Below the pieces are notes generated by a model. That model saw only the letters and a list, made by a program, of their open reading frames with translations, was not told where the DNA came from and made no database searches. The translations under genes were made by a program, and so were the position numbers. A stretch of DNA of 64,000 bases, taken from assembly GCA_043804925.1 (NCBI GenBank), contig JAZDIP010000022.1, positions 168,287 through 232,286 of the forward strand. The letters are read 5' to 3'. This document shows positions 51,428-58,651 of this stretch, one piece after another. This stretch comes from ChocPot-Mid sp043804925. Lineage in GTDB: Bacteria > Bacteroidota > Ignavibacteria > Kapaibacteriales > UBA2268. Position 1 is the first letter of the stretch. Each line of letters begins with the position of its first letter.

Positions 51428-51763
51428 TTAAAACACAAACTTTGTTACTTCGGATTCATCTACTATCAATCTTATTTCGGTAACGGCTGTCCAGCTTTCT
51501 CCTACGCTGATTGTTCCTCTGTACCCGAATAATTGAATTTTATGACCTTTATAAGTACCTTTCGCCTCAAAATTATTTTCGTAATCGAATGCTCCCTGTA
51601 ATAGAGTAGAATCATTGATACTTAAATAATAATTATAATTTTGATATTTACATTCTATTTTCCAGCCCATGGTTTCATTTGCCGGTTTGTACATAGTATA
51701 TTGTACATTGTAGGGTGTACAAGAAATTAAAATCAAAGTTAATATGATGATTAAATATTTCAT
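51428..51763 (-). CDS. Small lipoprotein, duplicated copy 1
   Basis: 111 residues. Start ATG 51763, with a strong GGAGG six bases upstream. Lipobox in MKYLIIILTLILISCTPYN. The mature part, about 95 residues, has TMYKPANETMGWKIEC, LSINDSTLLQGAF, NFEAKGTYKGHKIQLFGYRG, and ends VDESEVTKFVF. This is clearly a paralogue of the protein at 52211-52549 (same order of motifs, identical last 11 residues). Predicted small beta-sandwich. Function unknown. Confidence 0.78.
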   Translation of the reverse strand: MKYLIIILTLILISCTPYNVQYTMYKPANETMGWKIECKYQNYNYYLSINDSTLLQGAFDYENNFEAKGTYKGHKIQLFGYRGTISVGESWTAVTEIRLIVDESEVTKFVF

Positions 51764-52210
51764 AATATCCTCCAAAATAAGTAAACATTATTATTCAATA
51801 ATACTTTTTTAAAATTTGAATTTATTGCTTAAATAATTTTATGTAAAAACAGAGAATTTGTTATATCTTCAAATATTACTTAAAGTATAACTTTATATAT
51901 TCTTAAAACTGAAAAGTCAAAGAACCTGAATCATTGGTATTGTACATCTCCACAACATCAATACCTTTTTCTATTATGAATTCATCTTTTTTAAAATGGC
52001 TGGACAGAGTAAGAACCGGCTATTCCCACATATCCATTAGAAAAAATAAAGTTTATAATGCCCCCTACATGAAATTACAATAATCATGTCATTCAAAACC
52101 CGATAAACAAGTCTGTGTTCTTCTGTTATTCTCATGCTCCAATATTTTTCGGTTCCATTTTTTAAAAGCTCAGGTTTCTATACTCGCAAAACACCTATAC
52201 TCCTAAGCCC
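51764..52210. other. 447-bp region between the lipoprotein copies
   Basis: AT-rich DNA with a fragment of a yoeB-like toxin gene at 52037-52177 (separate entry). On the same strand, 51906-52015 reads in frame SHFKKDEFIIEKGIDVVEMY...NDSGSLTFQF before a stop; this looks protein-like but I do not recognise it. No complete gene. Confidence 0.55.
52037..52177 (-). pseudogene. yoeB: Truncated YoeB/Txe-type mRNA interferase
   Basis: Minus-strand translation of about 46 residues: PELLKNGTEKYWSMRITEEH, then RLVYRVLNDMIIVISCRGHYK, LYFF and stop. YoeB/Txe toxins have (Y/F)WSRRIxxEHRLVY and end CRYHY, so the catalytic Glu, Arg and C-terminal His regions are recognisable. The first 40-odd residues are missing; a stop (52178-52180) lies directly before. 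No YefM antitoxin is seen. It lies between two copies of a small lipoprotein gene. Confidence 0.85.
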
Positions 52211-52549
52211 CTAAAATACAAACTTCGTTACTTCGGATTCATCAACAATAAACCTAATTTGAACTTCATATATCCAATCATCTCCGGAACCGGGAACTCC
52301 CCTTCTGAAACCAAATAGCTGAATTTTATGCCCATCGTATAAAGTTCCCAATTCAAAGTTATTTTTAAAAAGTGGGAAATCACCTGATAATACAGTAATA
52401 TCATCAATTAATAAATTATAATTACCATGGGCATCTTTTTGACATTCAATTTTCCACCCCTTAGCATTGTTTGATGGCTTATACATTGTAAACTGAGATA
52501 CTGTGCAAGATATAACTAACACCGATAATAACATTATTAAGTATTTCAT
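52211..52549 (-). CDS. Small lipoprotein, duplicated copy 2
   Basis: 112 residues from ATG 52549 (GGAGG upstream; TTG farther up is not supported). Lipobox in MKYLIMLLSVLVISCTVSQFT. It matches copy 1: TMYKPSNNAKGWKIEC, LLIDDITVLSGDFP, KNNFELGTLYDGHKIQLFGFR, VDESEVTKFVF. The leader, Shine-Dalgarno and first codons (GGAGGAT.TCATGAAATA) are also alike. Tandem duplication of a single gene; function unknown. Confidence 0.78.
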   Translation of the reverse strand: MKYLIMLLSVLVISCTVSQFTMYKPSNNAKGWKIECQKDAHGNYNLLIDDITVLSGDFPLFKNNFELGTLYDGHKIQLFGFRRGVPGSGDDWIYEVQIRFIVDESEVTKFVF

Positions 52550-52694
52550 GACATCCTCCAAAAATAAAATTAAATAATAATTACATAAATATTTTTTAAA
52601 ACAAAAAACAATCAACTACTATTTAATTTTACGAAGGAAATTTTAAATGGTTATTACTCTATCTATCTCTTTAGGTATTCCATTAAGGATTTCT

Positions 52695-53411
52695 TCAAAA
52701 CCTATAAACTAAAGCCAATATGAAATCCGTATGATACATTTTTCCCGCATCGAGTTCTTTATCGGTTTTAAAACTATCTTTATAAAGCGGAGTAATTGCG
52801 CGGGTGCCGTATGCTGTTATTGAAAATCTTTCTGAAAGCAGATAGGAGGCACCTAAACAAAAAGCGAAATCGAGAGAATTGAGAAATCCATAATTGTCAT
52901 AATACTTTTTTAAATCATCATAAAAACCGCCTTCGCCGACAATAACTCTTGCATTAATGTCATTTTTACCGCCGATTAGATATGAGATTTGAGCAGCTGC
53001 CGACAAATCAAATTTCTCCGATATTTTATAGTTAAGAAACACAGGAATATCTATATAAAATAAAGCCATATCACCTTTAATCATGGCAGTATAAAACGTA
53101 GGTACCAATCCTGTAACTCCGTCTATCTCGGTTTCAACAATTGTATCCCGTCTGTAGAAAGTATCGTAATTTGCTCCTTTCAACGAAATAGATATTTCCG
53201 GTTGCAAAGTAATTCTGTCATTAACTTTGTAATTACAGTAAACTCCAAAATGTGGTCCTAACAATGGAGTGAATGTCAAGTTTTCAAGGAAAATTGTGGG
53301 AATAGGACCTCCGTAAATAAGTCCGGCTTTAACTCCGAAGTCAAAGTCCATTGTATTTTCTTCAGCAAAAACAATAGACGAAAATAATAAAAGGCAGAGT
53401 AAAATTTTCAA
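52695..53411 (-). CDS. Outer-membrane beta-barrel protein (PorT-like)
   Basis: 238 residues. Start taken at TTG 53411 (leader LKILLCLLLFSSIVFAEENT is a signal peptide, and a GGGGTAG element lies nearby); it follows the preceding gene's stop after one base, so coupling is likely. The mature chain (MDFDFGVKAGLIYGG, HFGVYCNYKVNDRITLQPEISISLKGA, FYIDIPVFLNYKISEKFDLSAAAQISYLIGG, LDFAFCLGASYLLSERFSITAYGTRAI, HTDFILALVYRF) is a PorT/OMP_b-brl-type barrel, ending with an aromatic residue. Coupled to a PCMD lipoprotein, so the two probably act together in the outer membrane. Confidence 0.82.
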   Translation of the reverse strand: MKILLCLLLFSSIVFAEENTMDFDFGVKAGLIYGGPIPTIFLENLTFTPLLGPHFGVYCNYKVNDRITLQPEISISLKGANYDTFYRRDTIVETEIDGVTGLVPTFYTAMIKGDMALFYIDIPVFLNYKISEKFDLSAAAQISYLIGGKNDINARVIVGEGGFYDDLKKYYDNYGFLNSLDFAFCLGASYLLSERFSITAYGTRAITPLYKDSFKTDKELDAGKMYHTDFILALVYRF

Positions 53412-53412
53412 T

Positions 53413-54171
53413 TTATCTACCCCACGAGTCAAGTTTAATAATCTTGCCTCCGGGCATTTCCATCGAAAGTTCGTCAACATACATTACAGAGCCGACTCTT
53501 GTGTTCTCAGGGTCTGTGAAATACCTGCCCTGAGTACTTGATATTACTGCAATCCTTATCGAATCCGGGTCAACATCGGGATAGTAATAATTTAATGCTA
53601 TATCAAAAGAATCCCAAGTGCTTGTATTGCCCAAAACCCTCCAGCATTCTGCAATGGTGTCTGTTTTCTTTAGCTGTGTATTCCATTTAGTCATAGCAAA
53701 AAAGACAGAGCCGGAATCCCGGTCAACTCCCTGATATTTATAATAACCTTTTAATCTGACCGGTTTTCCTGTAAATGGCTGTCCCGTATTTATAAAATTT
53801 GGTTTATTCGGATATTTATCCGGATTGAATTCACCAGCCAAAACCATTCCGTTAATTATCAATGTCCCGAACTGCTTTGTTTCCATCCTTGCTGCATACT
53901 GCCCTGCATAAGCATCTGTGCTTTTTTCGGTAGTAACAGGACCTCCTAAAAGACGCAATCTGTTTGTTGTAGTCCAAAAGCCGCCTTTGGGCTCTTCATA
54001 CATATATTCATTTTTATCATTGTATGTCGTTGTCCATTCCTCAAAAGTGAAATTTGGAACAGGCACAAACAAAGTATCATCCGGTTTTTTGTGATTCGTT
54101 GGAGTATCCTTACATGACAAAAGCAAACTTGCTGTCAATATAACAATAGAAATAATAATATATTTATTCAT
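53413..54171 (-). CDS. PCMD-domain lipoprotein
   Basis: 252 residues. Signal and lipobox MNKYIIISIVILTASLLLSCKDTP. The body matches the PCMD (putative carbohydrate metabolism) domain: FTFEEWTTTYN..., GGFWTTTN, TTEKSTDAYAGQYAARMETK, LAGEFNP, FTGKPVRLKGYYKYQGV, WDSFDIALNYYYPDVDPDSIRIAVISSTQGRYF, VGSVMYVDELSM. These proteins are surface lipoproteins in Bacteroidota, often beside outer-membrane transport systems. It is tightly coupled to the barrel protein gene downstream. Confidence 0.82.
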   Translation of the reverse strand: MNKYIIISIVILTASLLLSCKDTPTNHKKPDDTLFVPVPNFTFEEWTTTYNDKNEYMYEEPKGGFWTTTNRLRLLGGPVTTEKSTDAYAGQYAARMETKQFGTLIINGMVLAGEFNPDKYPNKPNFINTGQPFTGKPVRLKGYYKYQGVDRDSGSVFFAMTKWNTQLKKTDTIAECWRVLGNTSTWDSFDIALNYYYPDVDPDSIRIAVISSTQGRYFTDPENTRVGSVMYVDELSMEMPGGKIIKLDSWGR

Positions 54172-54174
54172 AGT

Positions 54175-55017
54175 TTATCTTTCATTTTTTAATTTAGATT
54201 GAAACACAATAAAATATCCATTGAAATGATGTTTAATTCTAAATACTTTAAATTCTTTCCTTTCGTTTTTACTAAAAACAAAATCGAATTTTTTAATTAT
54301 CGAATCTTCTTCATCTTTTGAATAAACGGGATGTAAGAAGTTTATTGTATCATCAAGAATTTCTGAATATTTTTTAGGATTTAATAAATTACCTTCAGCT
54401 TTAACTTCGGTCATTATTCTGAATCTCAATTTTACCGAAGCTTTCTCGACATTTCTGACTTTACTTAAATTTTCCTGTTCAGAAAAAAGTTTGTTGAGAA
54501 TGTCTTTGATATCTCCTTGAATTTTTATATCTGAACTTGCGAGTTTTTCTTCCAACACTTGTTGAAAAGAATTACTAATAAGATTTTGGACGCTTATTGT
54601 TTCGAAGAAAGCACCATTTACGAGGCAAACTTTACAATGCTCTCTTTTTCTTCCTCTAACTAAATAAAATACATCTCTTTCAGGTAAAGAGTAAATGTTA
54701 TTTCCGGAATTTTCCATTTGAGTATAAATATGGCTATTTTCACTCGGTATAATCTTACTTATTTCTTTTTTTCTTGTTGGAATTGTAGAATTAAATGAAG
54801 AAACAGAATAGGATTTGCTGTCTTTTAACTCTATTAATTCTCCTCCGGTGAAAAATGAGCTATCACTGTTTAGCTTAATTGCCATGTCAGGAAAAACACC
54901 AATATTCCTGCATGAGAGCAAAGTTTCATCGAATGGAAAATTTTCTAATTTATCTAAATTTAAAAAAAATTCTTTTTTAGTATTTAGCGATTTAAAAAAA
55001 TGGTAGATTGAATTCAT
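54175..55017 (-). CDS. Type II restriction endonuclease (PD-(D/E)XK type)
   Basis: 280 residues, starting at ATG 55017; four bases after the methyltransferase stop. The N-terminal region has P43-D44 (GVFPDMAIKL) and E63-L64-K65 (FFTGGELIELKD), the spacing and composition of a PD-(D/E)XK nuclease core. The rest is unlike any nuclease I recognise, so the specificity is unknown. The partner gene, encoding a beta-class DNA methyltransferase on the same strand, makes a restriction-modification pair the simplest reading. Confidence 0.78.
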   Translation of the reverse strand: MNSIYHFFKSLNTKKEFFLNLDKLENFPFDETLLSCRNIGVFPDMAIKLNSDSSFFTGGELIELKDSKSYSVSSFNSTIPTRKKEISKIIPSENSHIYTQMENSGNNIYSLPERDVFYLVRGRKREHCKVCLVNGAFFETISVQNLISNSFQQVLEEKLASSDIKIQGDIKDILNKLFSEQENLSKVRNVEKASVKLRFRIMTEVKAEGNLLNPKKYSEILDDTINFLHPVYSKDEEDSIIKKFDFVFSKNERKEFKVFRIKHHFNGYFIVFQSKLKNER

Positions 55018-55021
55018 AATA

Positions 55022-55930
55022 CTACATCTCAAAAAGACTTAATATGTTTTTATTTTGTTGAAACTCCACACCATTATTTTCATATCCCCATATTTCCTGA
55101 AGTTTTTCAGTGTGTAAATAATCCTTGAAATATTTCCCAATATTATCTGAAGCCGAAATATCATTGAGTCTGTTGTTAATACATTTAACATTATCAGGGT
55201 CAAGTTCAATACCGATTGAGTTTCTTTTTAATTGCTTTGCTACAACAAGCGTTGTTCCTGTTCCTGCAAATGGATCTAAAATTGTATCTCCAACTTTGGA
55301 TGAAGATAAAATAATTCTAATCAATAGAGATAATGGTGATTGCTGCTTGTGAAATCTTTCTCCATTCTCGGACCTAATTGCTTCGTCACCTGCAAAATAA
55401 CCTGATGTAAGTTCACGAATATCATCCCAGACATCAGTAACAAAAACTCCATGGTCATAACCATTCTTATAGTTTGGTGGCAGTGGCGGAGATATCCTTA
55501 ATTTATTGAAAATTCTAACTTTTTCTCCTTTTATTGCAAAAGCAATTATTTGGTAATGCTTTCCGAATTTGTTTGAGCAAGGAACTGCCGAAGTTTTCTT
55601 TTTCCAAATGATAAGATTTTGTAAGTTCCATCTGGAATTTCTTAAACAATTTAAAACTTGCTCAGTATTTTTTTCTCTTTGCATGAAATATATTGCTCCA
55701 CCGGTTGATGTAATATTATAAATTTTATTACATACATTTTGCATCATATCCCAATATTCGCTATCAGACATGTTGTCATTATGATACTTGTATTCTTTAT
55801 TTTGATTAAATGGCGGGTCAAGAAATGTTAAATCAATGTTGCTTTGAATATCAGGCAAAATATCAAGACAATTACCCTCAATTACCTGATGTTTAAAGTT
55901 ATTTTTCAGTATATTTAAAATATTTCTCAT
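55022..55930 (-). CDS. Beta-class DNA methyltransferase (N6-adenine or N4-cytosine)
   Basis: 302 residues. Motif IV FLDPPFNQ (DPPF at 38-41), the target-recognition region, then motif I DPFAGTGTTLVVAKQLKRNSIGIELDP near the C-terminus: the order IV..I is that of beta-class enzymes. DPPF usually goes with adenine methylation, but some N4-cytosine enzymes use similar motifs. It protects host DNA from the endonuclease encoded immediately downstream. Other clues: HKQQSPLSLLIRIILSSS is the family's helix after the TRD. Confidence 0.9.
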   Translation of the reverse strand: MRNILNILKNNFKHQVIEGNCLDILPDIQSNIDLTFLDPPFNQNKEYKYHNDNMSDSEYWDMMQNVCNKIYNITSTGGAIYFMQREKNTEQVLNCLRNSRWNLQNLIIWKKKTSAVPCSNKFGKHYQIIAFAIKGEKVRIFNKLRISPPLPPNYKNGYDHGVFVTDVWDDIRELTSGYFAGDEAIRSENGERFHKQQSPLSLLIRIILSSSKVGDTILDPFAGTGTTLVVAKQLKRNSIGIELDPDNVKCINNRLNDISASDNIGKYFKDYLHTEKLQEIWGYENNGVEFQQNKNILSLFEM

Positions 55931-56038
55931 TATAATTCAAATTCAAATTTAGGAATAATCGAAAGATAACATTTTTATTAAATAATTACAAAACCGTTGA
56001 TAAAAAGATTTGTAATGTTAAAAATTTATTTCAACCAT

Positions 56039-56875
56039 TTATTTCAATTCAATTCTTTTTTCCTTTTTCTCTTCTAACGATTTAGCATTTAATTTAGTGA
56101 CTACATTCCTTCCTGTTGTTTTTTCCAATTTTAGTCTTGCAGCTTTAGCTACATTGCCACCTTTTTTGGCAATAACTTTATTTTCTTCAAAACTTTTTGG
56201 CTCTTTATCTTTAGATATTTCTGTCGTTGATGCTTCTGCAAGCATATTTAATACTAGTTCAAGGTTGGTCATATTATCCCGTAAACCTTCAGTTTTTAGT
56301 TCTTTGTACTTTTTATACTCTTTGGTTGTGAAACCACTCCACGCTTTTGTGATTTCATCAGTTAAAATTGCATATTCCATTCCTTTTTTTATGCCACGAT
56401 TATCCCACTCATCAGTAAGTTCTTTACGTATCTCAATGCTTTTAAGACGTTGGTTTATCCATTCTTTGCTGTATCCTTTCTTCAGATAGGTTTCCATCAG
56501 CCGGTCAAGACCAAGTTCAGGATTATCAATTTCATCAATTCTTTCTCTGCCGACTTTAGCCAGCCATTGTTTGAATGGCTCAGCTTTTTTGGATGGGATT
56601 GATTGAATCAATCTCAGAATTTGCTCAGTATCAGCGACATCTGTACTATAATATTTCCCATCTGTAGATAATAATTTCAGTTGTCCGATTTTTTCGGACA
56701 ACTCACTTCCTTCGATTTTTAATTTGGATTTTAAATCACTCCAATATTTTCTTGGACGCTCAGTATCAGTAATTGCCTCTATAACATCAACAATCGAAAA
56801 GTACCATTTTTCCTTTTCTTCATCCCATTGTGTCCGGATGCGTTTTTGCTCAAAAAGTTTTATTGATTTTTCCAT
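56039..56875 (-). CDS. BRO-N domain protein (phage antirepressor / DinD-like)
   Basis: 278 residues. BRO/KilA-related N-terminal domain: FEQKRIRTQWDEEKEKWYFSIVDVIEAITDTERPRKYWSDLKSKLKIEGSELSEKIGQLKLLSTDGKYYSTDVADTEQILRLIQSIPSKKAEPFKQWLAKVGRERIDEI, the pattern common to prophage antirepressors and DNA-damage-inducible protein D. The C-terminal part is basic, with KSFEENKVIAKKGGNVAKAARLKLEKTTG. Such proteins are frequently linked to mobile DNA and toxin-antitoxin loci; the function here is unknown. It follows vapC by 16 bases, so it may be the third gene of that transcription unit. Confidence 0.88.
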   Translation of the reverse strand: MEKSIKLFEQKRIRTQWDEEKEKWYFSIVDVIEAITDTERPRKYWSDLKSKLKIEGSELSEKIGQLKLLSTDGKYYSTDVADTEQILRLIQSIPSKKAEPFKQWLAKVGRERIDEIDNPELGLDRLMETYLKKGYSKEWINQRLKSIEIRKELTDEWDNRGIKKGMEYAILTDEITKAWSGFTTKEYKKYKELKTEGLRDNMTNLELVLNMLAEASTTEISKDKEPKSFEENKVIAKKGGNVAKAARLKLEKTTGRNVVTKLNAKSLEEKKEKRIELK

Positions 56876-56891
56876 TTCACTCTAAAATTAT

Positions 56892-57266
56892 CTACTTCTC
56901 AAAATATTTTACATTTTTCAAATCTTTGAAATGCTTGTCTGTTGTGTAAAGAATGCTATTATACATCATTGCTGTTATATAAATTATTGAATCAGCCATA
57001 GGCAATTTTGTTTCCTTGCTATATTGGGATGCAATTATCGCCAAATTATAATTAAAATCAATAATAGTACCATTTTGGAGATAAAGCGTATACTCATTTG
57101 CCAATCCTTCATTATACTCGTATAATAGTTTTTTATGGACTTCAAACACGACAATTGTTGGTACTAAGAATTCATTTTTCTTAAATTCGGGATTATCCCT
57201 AATAATTTTCCCCAAATCCGAGCCGGCAAAAAATTCAATCCACATTGAAGAATCAATCAGAATCAT
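56892..57266 (-). CDS. vapC: PIN-domain toxin (VapC type)
   Basis: 124 residues. PIN domain with the first acidic residue in MILIDSSMWIEFF (D5), IASQYSKETKLPMADSIIYITAMMY (second acidic cluster) and LYTTDKHFKDL (third). These coordinate Mg2+ in an RNase that cuts tRNA or rRNA in VapC toxins. The ATG overlaps the stop of an AbrB-type gene (ATGA 57263-57266), the usual vapB-vapC order. It may be a FitB-like or VapC subgroup; the target is unknown. Confidence 0.88.
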   Translation of the reverse strand: MILIDSSMWIEFFAGSDLGKIIRDNPEFKKNEFLVPTIVVFEVHKKLLYEYNEGLANEYTLYLQNGTIIDFNYNLAIIASQYSKETKLPMADSIIYITAMMYNSILYTTDKHFKDLKNVKYFEK

Positions 57267-57472
57267 ATTCTATCCTCTTCTTCTCTATCAATATTTGTAT
57301 CCATACCTTTTAATGTACCGAATAATTCCCTGATATCCCTTTTAGGTATTAATCTTATCTGTCCTGATTCATACGATACCCAAAATTCCTGTCCGGGTTT
57401 GACATTCATTGCCTTGCGAACCTCGCTTGGTATCACTATTTGATACTTCGATGATAAAGTTACCGAACTCAT
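57263..57472 (-). CDS. vapB: AbrB/MazE-type antitoxin (VapB)
   Basis: 69 residues. SpoVT/AbrB swapped-hairpin DNA-binding domain: MSSVTLSSKYQIVIPSEVRKAMNVKPGQEFWVSYESGQIRLIPKR. A C-terminal acidic tail (MDTNIDREEEDRI) should neutralise the PIN toxin. A strong GGAGG lies eight bases before the ATG. It is the first gene of the vapBC pair and probably autoregulates it. Confidence 0.88.
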   Translation of the reverse strand: MSSVTLSSKYQIVIPSEVRKAMNVKPGQEFWVSYESGQIRLIPKRDIRELFGTLKGMDTNIDREEEDRI

Positions 57473-57598
57473 AAAAACCTCCTACTAAATTACTATCGTT
57501 CTAATAATGTAAAGCAACGGAGTTATCGATAAAATATTGTAGAGCAAAAAGCTAATTTAAAGTTTACATCCATTTTAAAATACCAAATTATTCAGACA

Positions 57599-57673
57599 AA
57601 AATTCAATCCCGCTGGGATTGTAAGACCTTTGTGTAATTTTAATGTTACAAACATTCAATCGCTTTGCGATTG
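57599..57673. repeat. Direct repeat flanking the second vapBC pair (left)
   Basis: AAATTCAATCCCGCTGGG at its start and AACATTCAATCGCTTTGCG near the end, each a small hairpin (CCCGCTGGG and CGCTTTGCG). It aligns over its whole length to 58468-58540 in the same orientation. The rest of 57473-57736 has no gene. Confidence 0.65.
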
Positions 57674-57736
57674 TCCCTTTCTCCATTTTCCCTTTTTCCA
57701 ATATTCAGTCTACTGACTTCTATTGTTTATTTTTCA

Positions 57737-58141
57737 CTAAATAAATTTTTCTAATTCACTCCATAATTTTAACTTCGGGATAATCTTGAAGTGTTTATCA
57801 AAAGTAATTAATTCTGCATCGTACTCGTAAGCTTGTGCCGCTATCCAAACATCATTGATTGGTATGGGGAATCCTTTCTTCCATAAATAGTGCTTTATCT
57901 CGGAAAAGATAGATGCTGTTTTAATAGTCGCATTAATTGTACTTACCTTCGGATTTGTCAAGAATTCATTCAAAAGTTTAATATTTTCTTTTTCCTTCGT
58001 CCCACCTTTAAATCCTGTTAATAACTCTGCAACAACAATGATGGACATATATATTATATCAGATTTTTCAAGTTGGTTTAAAACTAATTCACTACCTCTC
58101 AATAATCCTGAATAAGCATTAGTATCAATCAGAGCTCTCAT
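57737..58141 (-). CDS. vapC: PIN-domain toxin (VapC type), second locus
   Basis: 134 residues. PIN domain: MRALIDTNAYSGLLRG (D6), YMSIIVVAELLTGFKGG (E in VVAEL), PIPINDVWIAAQAYEYDAELITFDKHFKII (D, D). The motif set of VapC/FitB toxins is complete. It overlaps the RHS-type antitoxin gene by four bases (ATGA 58138-58141). Unlike the first vapC it belongs to the FitB-like type, paired with an RHH rather than an AbrB antitoxin. Target unknown. Confidence 0.87.
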   Translation of the reverse strand: MRALIDTNAYSGLLRGSELVLNQLEKSDIIYMSIIVVAELLTGFKGGTKEKENIKLLNEFLTNPKVSTINATIKTASIFSEIKHYLWKKGFPIPINDVWIAAQAYEYDAELITFDKHFKIIPKLKLWSELEKFI

Positions 58142-58392
58142 GAAACCCAGTCACTTTCATAAATTTTTTCGAAATCTTCTGTTTTTTCCTTAAATTGACT
58201 ATAATCTTCATCGTTCCAAAATCCCAGATATTTTTGAAAAGAAACTTCCTGTTTTTCCTCTTTATCTCCAATAAATACCTTGACCAATTTATCTTTGATT
58301 TCCTGATTCATACTTCTCATGTTTTTTTTGGCTTCATTCCGAATAAGAGTGTATAAATCTTCTTCTAAGTTATGTATAGTTATTGATTTCAC
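58138..58392 (-). CDS. FitA-like ribbon-helix-helix antitoxin (VapB), second locus
   Basis: 84 residues. Start at GTG 58392, preceded by GGAGAATAT; the ATG overlapping it is out of frame and stops at once. RHH domain: MKSITIHNLEEDLYTLIRNEAKKNMRSMNQEIKDKLVKVF, then a C-terminal toxin-binding segment (QKYLGFWNDEDYSQFKEKTEDFEKIYESDW). It precedes and overlaps the PIN gene, so the pair is a FitAB/VapBC module. Confidence 0.85.
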   Translation of the reverse strand: MKSITIHNLEEDLYTLIRNEAKKNMRSMNQEIKDKLVKVFIGDKEEKQEVSFQKYLGFWNDEDYSQFKEKTEDFEKIYESDWVS

Positions 58393-58467
58393 ATATTCTC
58401 CATTTATTATGAACCATTTTGGTGCAAAATAGTTAAATTTTCATTAAAATCAAAGAATTTTTTTAAA

Positions 58468-58540
58468 AAATTCAATTCCTTAAGGACTGTAAACACTTGA
58501 GGATCTTTAATATTACGAACATTCATTCACTCTGTGATTA
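58468..58540. repeat. Direct repeat flanking the second vapBC pair (right)
   Basis: AAATTCAATTCCTTAAGG...AACATTCATTCACTCTG, the partner of 57599-57673. The pair brackets the vapBC module in direct orientation. 58541-58651 is low-complexity CTTCTC and CTACT-type DNA. Confidence 0.65.
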
Positions 58541-58651
58541 CTTCTTTCTTCCTTCTCCCTTTTTTCTTTCTCTATATTCTGACTTCAGTCTACTGTCTAC
58601 TAAGATTCATTCTACATTCTACATTAAAACTTGCCGACTGTCGACTAATGA

